Shown: positions 59,637 through 64,000 of the stretch, piece after piece
Layout of the letters: each line of letters opens with the position of its first letter
How positions within the stretch are numbered: position 1 is the stretch's first letter
Origin: Martelella radicis
Lineage (GTDB): Bacteria; Pseudomonadota; Alphaproteobacteria; Rhizobiales; Rhizobiaceae
Direction: 5' to 3'
DNA: 64,000 nt
Assembly: GCF_014196625.1 (NCBI RefSeq)
Contig: NZ_JACIDZ010000001.1
Span: 620,001-684,000, forward strand
Made by a program: the position numbers and the translations under genes
Notes under the pieces: model-generated
Told to the model about the DNA's origin: nothing
What the model saw: only the letters and a program-made list of their open reading frames with translations
Databases searched by the model: none

Positions 59637-60373
59637 GACGCCACCTCCAATACATCGTTGAGGGCAGCGGCAGCCGACAAGGCCGCCCCGCCCCATTGGT
59701 CGGCCATTGCGCTGGCAATGCCCGGATATGTTCGTGATCTCAGCCGCCAGCGGTCGGGCCCCGGCGAGGCCCGATGCACGATCGACCATTTCTTGTGTTC
59801 GTCCGTGCCCGGTTTCGGCGGCTCCAGCCGGTCGGTTTCGGTCAGGGGCGGCAGTCCACGCAGATAGAATGAGGTTGCCTTGAACGCCCGGTTGCCAAAC
59901 CACCACGGCTGCACGGTCTGCGCCGGCTTCTGATAGTTGACGATCCGCTCTTTGGCGTGCCGGTGCATCACCGGGTTCTCGATTGCCACCCGATCGACCG
60001 GCGCATTCCAGCAGGCGGAAAACAGCGCCGCGCCTTCATCCAGCAGCCGCCACATGATGGTCCGGCGCTCGGCAACGGAAAGAACAGGCCAGGCCTGCTT
60101 CTCGGCAAGGGTCGCCTCGTTCGGCGCATTCTTCGGCGGGCCGGAAAGCCAGCGCACGCCGCTGTTGCAAAGCCGCGTGCACGGCGGATGCATCACGGCC
60201 AGCAAATCCCAACCGTCATCGAGAATATCGCGGATATCGCAGACGATATGCCGGTTGCTTCCATCTTCGGCCGGCAGAACATCGCATGACCAGACGTCAT
60301 GCCCGCGTGCGGCAAAGGCGCGACGCACCACGCCGGAAGTCTCGCAGCCGACAAGAACGCGCAGCTCGGTCAT
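59633..60373 (-). CDS. C5-cytosine methyltransferase-like protein
   Basis: A 246-residue protein. SAM-binding motif I is VLVGCETSGVVRRAF, acid motif II is WSCDVLPAE, catalytic motif IV is HPPCTRLCNSG with Cys65, and motif VI is IENPV near 131. The C-terminal target-recognition region is reduced, as in several phage orphan methylases. It may protect phage DNA from host restriction. It is one of two methylases on the prophage. Confidence 0.8.
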   Translation of the reverse strand: MTELRVLVGCETSGVVRRAFAARGHDVWSCDVLPAEDGSNRHIVCDIRDILDDGWDLLAVMHPPCTRLCNSGVRWLSGPPKNAPNEATLAEKQAWPVLSVAERRTIMWRLLDEGAALFSACWNAPVDRVAIENPVMHRHAKERIVNYQKPAQTVQPWWFGNRAFKATSFYLRGLPPLTETDRLEPPKPGTDEHKKWSIVHRASPGPDRWRLRSRTYPGIASAMADQWGGAALSAAAALNDVLEVAS

Positions 60374-60651
60374 CCCGTCGCCCTCCTGTGCGCCCGCCAG
60401 GGCGGCAGCTCCTGCAACAGCTCATAGATGCCCTCGGCAATCGCCGCGCATTTGCGCTTTTGCGGCCACGAAAGTTCGCCGGCGCCATTGGCGTCCGACA
60501 TGCGCCGTTGCGCCATGGCATAGGCACGGGCATCGTCAGCCGAGATCCGCTCATTGCCGCAGCACACCGGGCAGCGGCGGCGGTCACCGGCCAGATAGCC
60601 ATGCCCTGCACAATGCGGGCAAAGAATTCGGGTAATCCTCACCGCGCTCAC
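60370..60651 (-). CDS. Small zinc-finger phage protein with DnaJ-type CxxCxG pairs
   Basis: A 93-residue protein with CPHCAGHGY and CPVCCGNER near the N-terminus, two CxxCxG motifs that can bind zinc, then a helical part (SWPQKRKCAAIAEGIYELLQELPPW). GTG 60651 follows GGAG and overlaps the previous stop as GTGA. Role unknown; similar small fingers bind DNA or act as adaptors. Confidence 0.7.
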   Translation of the reverse strand: MSAVRITRILCPHCAGHGYLAGDRRRCPVCCGNERISADDARAYAMAQRRMSDANGAGELSWPQKRKCAAIAEGIYELLQELPPWRAHRRATG

Positions 60652-61217
60652 AGCCTGCACTCCCGAACGATCCGGTTCTGCTGAACGCCGATTTCTTCGG
60701 CACGGCGCTGCAGATCGAGCGCGGTATTGTGCAGCCGCTTGCCCTCCGCCTTGTGAGCCGCCAACTCGGAGCGAAACTTTTCGTAGTCGGCCTTCCATTC
60801 CGAGTGGACGCGCCGGTATTCGGCAAGCTTCGGATTCTCGTTGGCCGGCCCGAACATGAAATCGCGCACCTCCGCCACCCATGCGCGCGGCACACCCAGA
60901 TCCTGCGCCACGAGTTCATCCGTCCACGGTGCGATATAGCCCTCGTCGTCGTAGACATCGGCAATCTTGTCGGCGACGATGCGCCGGTCCTCGCGCTGCA
61001 TTTGCGGCGGCGGTTCTGCCCGCTTGGCCGCCGTCGTTGCCGTTTTCGTCTTTCGTGTCGCCATCGCTTCAGTGCCTTCCTTCGTTTTCGGGTGGACGCA
61101 GGCAAACGGCCTGTCATCGTAGTCGTTGCCGCCGCAGCGGCTGCAAAAGGTAAAGCCCCACACAAAGGAGATATCGCAGGGGCTCGTGTCTTGCGGGCTT
61201 TGCGTTTCGCCGGTCAT
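60648..61217 (-). CDS. Hypothetical phage protein with small Cys cluster
   Basis: A 189-residue protein. The N-terminal 45 residues have FTFCSRCGGNDYDDRPFACVHP, a possible zinc knuckle. The rest is charged and helical with coiled-coil (HSEWKADYEKFRSELAAHKAEGKRLHNTALDLQRRAEEI). Start ATG 61217 is behind GGGGAGG; an internal ATG 61067 (MATRKTKT) with GAAGGAAGG might be a second start. Family not recognised. Confidence 0.65.
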   Translation of the reverse strand: MTGETQSPQDTSPCDISFVWGFTFCSRCGGNDYDDRPFACVHPKTKEGTEAMATRKTKTATTAAKRAEPPPQMQREDRRIVADKIADVYDDEGYIAPWTDELVAQDLGVPRAWVAEVRDFMFGPANENPKLAEYRRVHSEWKADYEKFRSELAAHKAEGKRLHNTALDLQRRAEEIGVQQNRIVRECRL

Positions 61218-61218
61218 C

Positions 61219-61704
61219 TCAGCCCTCCCCTTCGCAGCCATGCGCCTTGCTCTCCACGGCGTGGGCAACCCGCATGAAGTTCGCGTATTTTTCGAGGATT
61301 TCGGCCGCTTCGCGCGGGTCGACCTTGCCGTCGGCAACGGCCTGGATCATGGATTGCGACAGCGCGTGGAAAGCGTCCTGAAATGCCCCAATATCGGCGA
61401 TACCCAGCCCGCCGCCGGCGCTGTCGGCCCCGTCATCGCGCACGAGCCGATAGCCGAGGATCCGTGCCATCTCGCCGACGATCACCGGCGCGCCGGCCTC
61501 CATGTCGGCCTCGACGGCAATGTCGATCGCCATCACATGCTGGGTCTTCCGGCTGGGGTCATGGGTCCAGCATTTCGAAAGCTGTCCCTGCGTCACCCTG
61601 GTCACATATTGAAACCGCTCCGGTCCGCCGCCCTGCACGACCGAACGGCGGGAAGCCTCGCGCAGGCCATCGACAGCCTTCTGCGCCAGCAAACGCTCCA
61701 TCAC
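61219..61704 (-). CDS. CII-like phage regulatory protein
   Basis: A 161-residue protein: an N-terminal helical region with the pattern Q-G-G-G-P-E-R-F-x-x-V-T-R-V-T-Q-G-Q-L-S-K-C-W, similar to the Phage_CP76/CII family, then PVIVGEMARILGYRL and a final helical part. It is the first leftward gene after the Cro-like gene, as cII is in lambda. This supports a role in the lysis-lysogeny choice; DNA binding is not proven. Confidence 0.65.
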   Translation of the reverse strand: MMERLLAQKAVDGLREASRRSVVQGGGPERFQYVTRVTQGQLSKCWTHDPSRKTQHVMAIDIAVEADMEAGAPVIVGEMARILGYRLVRDDGADSAGGGLGIADIGAFQDAFHALSQSMIQAVADGKVDPREAAEILEKYANFMRVAHAVESKAHGCEGEG

Positions 61705-61873
61705 TGCACCTCGTTTTTAGAATGATTTCGGGGGAAGCATTCACGGCGGCCGACCGATCGCGGTGCTATGCCAGAGAAGTCGAGAACAGAGACCAGATCG
61801 GAAATAGCCGACGGTGAAACGAGTAAGAGAGAACCCGAGTGCTTCGCCTGAATTGATAGCTGTTTGCGGGGTG

Positions 61874-62086
61874 TTAGCATTCGTCCTCCTCCATAGGAGG
61901 AGCGCCGAAGATATCCGGCCGCAAATGGTGGCGCGATATTCCGACGATGCGTTCGAGTTCGAGAACACGGCCAACAGGCACGCGTTTCCACTGAGAAACC
62001 GCCTGAGGCGAAACGCCACCTATCGCCTTTGCCAAGGCTACCGGCCCGCCTGCCTTCTGCTTCGCGAGTTTACAAAAATGCTCCAT
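61874..62086 (-). CDS. Cro-like repressor (YdaS/Cro HTH)
   Basis: A 70-residue helix-turn-helix protein: MEHFCKLAKQKAGGPVALAKAI then GVSPQAVSQWKR, which is the recognition helix, and VPVGRVLELERIVGISRHHLRPDIF. It faces the cI-like gene with an 83-base shared control region, exactly the lambda cro-cI layout. It should repress the repressor promoter and open the lytic path. Confidence 0.85.
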   Translation of the reverse strand: MEHFCKLAKQKAGGPVALAKAIGGVSPQAVSQWKRVPVGRVLELERIVGISRHHLRPDIFGAPPMEEDEC

Positions 62087-62105
62087 ACGGCATTTGTAAG
62101 CATTT

Positions 62106-62153
62106 CTTGCATTTATATGCAAGCATATCTTTCGATGAAAGATAAGCTTTCAT
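62106..62153. promoter_or_regulatory. Immunity-region operators between cro and cI
   Basis: Three inverted repeats are packed here: CTTGCAT-TTAT-ATGCAAG (62106-62123), TATCTTTC-GAT-GAAAGATA (62126-62144), and ATGAAAG-ATAAG-CTTTCAT (62135-62153). The last repeat returns with the same half-sites and spacing at 63067-63085. A CATAAT box at 62157-62162 lies 8 bases before the cI start codon, and TATAAA on the minus strand may serve cro. Confidence 0.68.
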
Positions 62154-62169
62154 CGGTCATAATTCTCCC

Positions 62170-62961
62170 ATGATGACCAAACGGAAAATCGACAAAGCTC
62201 GCGGCGAGCGCATTCGGCACGTCCGATCTGAGATCCTGAAGATCGGTTCTCAGGAACAGTTCGCAAAGCTCTTGAGCCAACACGGGACACCAGTCACGCG
62301 TGGCGCTGTTGGCAATTGGGAAACCGGAAAAGAAGTCGGCATCGAGAACCTCAGCCGGATATGCAAAGTGGCTCAAGTGAACCTCGATTGGCTCGCATAT
62401 AATCGGGGCCAGCCGAAGGGATTGGCGATTGCTTCATTCGATCCGGACAGCCCAGACGATGATCCTTTCGAAGCAGGTTATACCCGTGAGCACTGGCAAG
62501 GGTCGCAAGAGGGCGCCATCCCCGAGATCGATGGCAAACTTGGTGCCGGTCAAGGGCAAGTCGGCGAAGTAATAAACCTTCCGGTCGGAAAGAACGCTAT
62601 TTCCGGTCACGCAGTGAAAGCTGAATGGATACTACCGATCGAATACCTGAGAAATGAAGCCAAGGCCTCACCCGCAAAGACGATCGTCATGGAAGTTGTC
62701 GGTGATTCAATGTCACCAACCTACCAGCCCGGGGATCGTGTTCTCGTGGACCTCTCGCAAGACACCATGACTTCCGACACTGTCTACGCCATATCCGACG
62801 GAGAATCGGAGCCGCAGATCAAGAGACTGCAGCGTGTGCCGTTTAGCTCACCTACAGAGGTGATCATTATCTCTGACAACGAAAACCTTCAGGATTTCAC
62901 TGTCGAACTGAATCGCTTGAAGATACTTGGCCGCATTTGCGGCGTGATCGCTCGCCGATAA
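62170..62961 (+). CDS. CI-like prophage repressor (HTH plus S24 LexA-type peptidase)
   Basis: A 263-residue repressor. Residues 10-70 hold the helix-turn-helix (QEQFAKLLSQHGTPVTRGAVGNWETGK). Residues 150-263 form the S24 peptidase with Ser180 in VVGDSMSPTY and the catalytic Lys218 (IKRLQRV), so RecA-stimulated self-cleavage and SOS induction are likely. A possible cleavage site is the Ala-Gly in GKLGAGQ near residue 125. No ribosome site precedes ATG 62170, so the transcript may be leaderless, as for lambda cI. Confidence 0.93.
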   Translation: MMTKRKIDKARGERIRHVRSEILKIGSQEQFAKLLSQHGTPVTRGAVGNWETGKEVGIENLSRICKVAQVNLDWLAYNRGQPKGLAIASFDPDSPDDDPFEAGYTREHWQGSQEGAIPEIDGKLGAGQGQVGEVINLPVGKNAISGHAVKAEWILPIEYLRNEAKASPAKTIVMEVVGDSMSPTYQPGDRVLVDLSQDTMTSDTVYAISDGESEPQIKRLQRVPFSSPTEVIIISDNENLQDFTVELNRLKILGRICGVIARR

Positions 62962-63065
62962 ACTGACTTGCCTCAACAACCTGCACGAAAACAGCGCCGA
63001 CTAGCGCCGGCGCGGAGCTGGCCGCGCGCTCGAATGACAGCATTGCTTTCATTAATGCGTGATGA

Positions 63066-63086
63066 TATGAAAGCATATCTTTCATA
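63066..63086. promoter_or_regulatory. Second CI/Cro-type operator over a promoter
   Basis: TATGAAAG-CATAT-CTTTCATA is an 8-bp perfect inverted repeat. The core ATGAAAG-N5-CTTTCAT equals the operator at 62135-62153. TTGCTT (63043-63048) and TATGAA (63066-63071) with a 17-base spacer form a possible promoter that the operator covers. Confidence 0.62.
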
Positions 63087-63107
63087 CATCGTGCTCTGAG
63101 GTAGCTT

Positions 63108-63251
63108 ATGTCCATCGACCACATCATCGGGTTCTTTTGCGGAACCTGCATTGCGATCACAGCCTACTCTTTGATTGGAGGTATCGCGATGCGTCGCTCC
63201 CTCAAGCGAACAGAAGCAATCCTCTCCAACGAGAGGCCCAGAATCCGATGA
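63108..63251 (+). CDS. Small membrane protein, 47 residues
   Basis: The frame begins at ATG 63108 behind GAGG and has one hydrophobic helix (GFFCGTCIAITAYSLIGGIAM) followed by a basic tail (RRSLKRTEAIL). Its stop overlaps the next start (ATGA). It is the first gene under the second operator. No family recognised. Confidence 0.6.
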   Translation: MSIDHIIGFFCGTCIAITAYSLIGGIAMRRSLKRTEAILSNERPRIR

Positions 63252-63790
63252 GACAAGCTTCTGCCAAAGATCGCCTCAGCCGCATTCGCGAACTGGTCGC
63301 GAGCGCAGTCCCGATCGCCCATGTATCTTCTGATATCGAAGGTCTCCGCCTGGCGTCAGACAGCATGGAACCAGCCGAACCCGAAATCATCGGGACGATC
63401 CCGCAAGCGTGCCCGGTCTCAAACCGCGAACTATTGCTCAAGCATGTCGAGATACCGGCCGATCTGATCCGAATGATCGACGCAGCGGCCAAGCTCGACC
63501 GAAGACGTCGGACCGAAATCGAACGCCTGCAGATGGAACTGGAAGCGAGAGGCGGCAGGCCGGCGAAGAACTATGCCGCCGAATGCGCTATGAAATGCAG
63601 CGAGCCGGCCTTCAAGGCATTCATGGAAGCCCGGCACGCCCTCGCCCGACCGCTGACAGACGATCGCGTCGCCGCTCGCGTGCGATCGGTCCTCGCCATT
63701 TCAAGCCGAACCGAACTGAACACAAGCAACGAAGCCGCCGCGCGCTGGCGCGAAATGGTCAAAGACTTTGACGCATGGAGGAAAAGATAG
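63248..63790 (+). CDS. Hypothetical prophage protein, 180 residues
   Basis: A charged helical protein (MRQASAKDRLSRIRELVASAV). The second half includes LDRRRRTEIERLQMELEARGGRPAKNYAAECAMKCSEPAFKAFME and VRSVLAISSRTELN. The repeated R-V-R-S-x-L-x-I-x-S-R-x-E-L resembles phage proteins close to the integrase in Rhizobiales, with unknown role. It is coupled to the upstream membrane protein gene and followed 2 bases later by the next gene. Confidence 0.65.
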   Translation: MRQASAKDRLSRIRELVASAVPIAHVSSDIEGLRLASDSMEPAEPEIIGTIPQACPVSNRELLLKHVEIPADLIRMIDAAAKLDRRRRTEIERLQMELEARGGRPAKNYAAECAMKCSEPAFKAFMEARHALARPLTDDRVAARVRSVLAISSRTELNTSNEAAARWREMVKDFDAWRKR

Positions 63791-63792
63791 CC

Positions 63793-64000
63793 ATGGGACG
63801 CCGAACCATTCCATTCACACTGGACGCCGTTAAGCGCGCCATCATGGCCGTCAAAGCCGCCGGCATTGATGTCCGCACCGTCAGCGTTCGCCCCGATGGC
63901 ACGGTTGTCATCAACGGAGATAACGGGAATAATTCGGAAGACGATCTTGTCGACCGGTCTCAACCGGAAAACCTGAATAGTCTGGATGACTATTTCGCGT
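63793..64000 (+). CDS. Hypothetical prophage protein, cut by right edge
   Basis: The frame starts at ATG 63793 and is open to the edge (69 codons). The beginning PFTLDAVKRAIMAVKAAGIDVRTVSVRPDGTVVINGD is typical of short proteins that precede the integrase gene in rhizobial prophages. An integrase is therefore expected just outside the window. Confidence 0.6.
   Translation, partial: MGRRTIPFTLDAVKRAIMAVKAAGIDVRTVSVRPDGTVVINGDNGNNSEDDLVDRSQPENLNSLDDYFA

Larger units (their letters stand above)
26434..64000. mobile_element. Lambda-type siphovirus prophage, right end outside window
   Basis: A continuous phage gene set covers at least 37.5 kb: repressor and Cro, early genes, NusG-like antiterminator, terminase, portal, head, tail in lambda order, host-recognition, lysis. 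All core late genes read leftward. The left limit is set by the adenine methylase gene next to metQ and is approximate; no integrase or att repeat was identified inside the window, so the integrase should lie to the right. All structural genes seem intact, so the element may be inducible. Confidence 0.93.

Overview
The window looks like the chromosome of a high-GC alphaproteobacterium of the order Hyphomicrobiales (Rhizobiales). The signs are GTA-like and lambda-like phage families common in that order, an alphaproteobacterial MetQ without a lipobox, a DUF3772-type MscS channel, and codon use dominated by GC-ending codons. I cannot name the genus from the sequence alone.

Positions 1-11.1 kb form a surface-protein locus. 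A two-partner secretion adhesin (TpsA, GLUG repeats, cut by the left edge) is divergent from its outer-membrane transporter TpsB. A very large glycine-rich autotransporter faces TpsB tail to tail. At 11.3-14.5 kb a LysR regulator is divergent from a small operon: DsbA/FrnE-like oxidoreductase, NAD(P)-binding protein, Tat-exported metallo-beta-lactamase-fold protein. It ends in a good terminator. At 14.5-16.9 kb coding density is low, with one hypothetical gene and a short tyrosine recombinase. At 16.9-26.2 kb are an MscS-type channel, a secreted TAP-like alpha/beta hydrolase, a small lipoprotein, a tRNA-Arg(TCT)-like sequence with a damaged D-arm, and the methionine importer metN-metI-metQ.

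From about 26.4 kb to the right edge there is a lambda-type (siphovirus) prophage. Its right end lies outside the window. The immunity region (cI-like S24 repressor and divergent Cro-like gene, with shared operators) is at 61.9-63.1 kb. Early and middle genes (CII-like, zinc finger, C5 methylase-like, DUF1376, unknowns) run leftward to a NusG-family antiterminator at 57 kb. Then come two copies of an intrinsic terminator and the late operon in lambda order: Nu1-A-W-B-C-Nu3-D-E-FI-FII-U-V-G/GT-H-M-L-K-I-J, followed by fibres, endolysin and holin. The late operon ends at a strong terminator at 27.4 kb. A DNA adenine methylase gene lies beyond it.

Three cargo cassettes, all pointing against the late operon, interrupt the phage genes: hicA-hicB plus a higA-like gene between K and I; rnk, an EamA transporter and a membrane protein between V-side genes and U; and an HPP-CBS membrane protein upstream of the terminase. 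The last cassette is flanked by a 41-bp direct repeat that contains the terminator. The tail chaperone pair G/GT carries a correctly phased A-AAA-AAG slippery site, and the -1 frame downstream encodes a T-like extension that ends by overlapping the tape-measure start codon. These two observations, with the NusG paralogue placed just before the duplicated terminator, are the most interesting features of the window.
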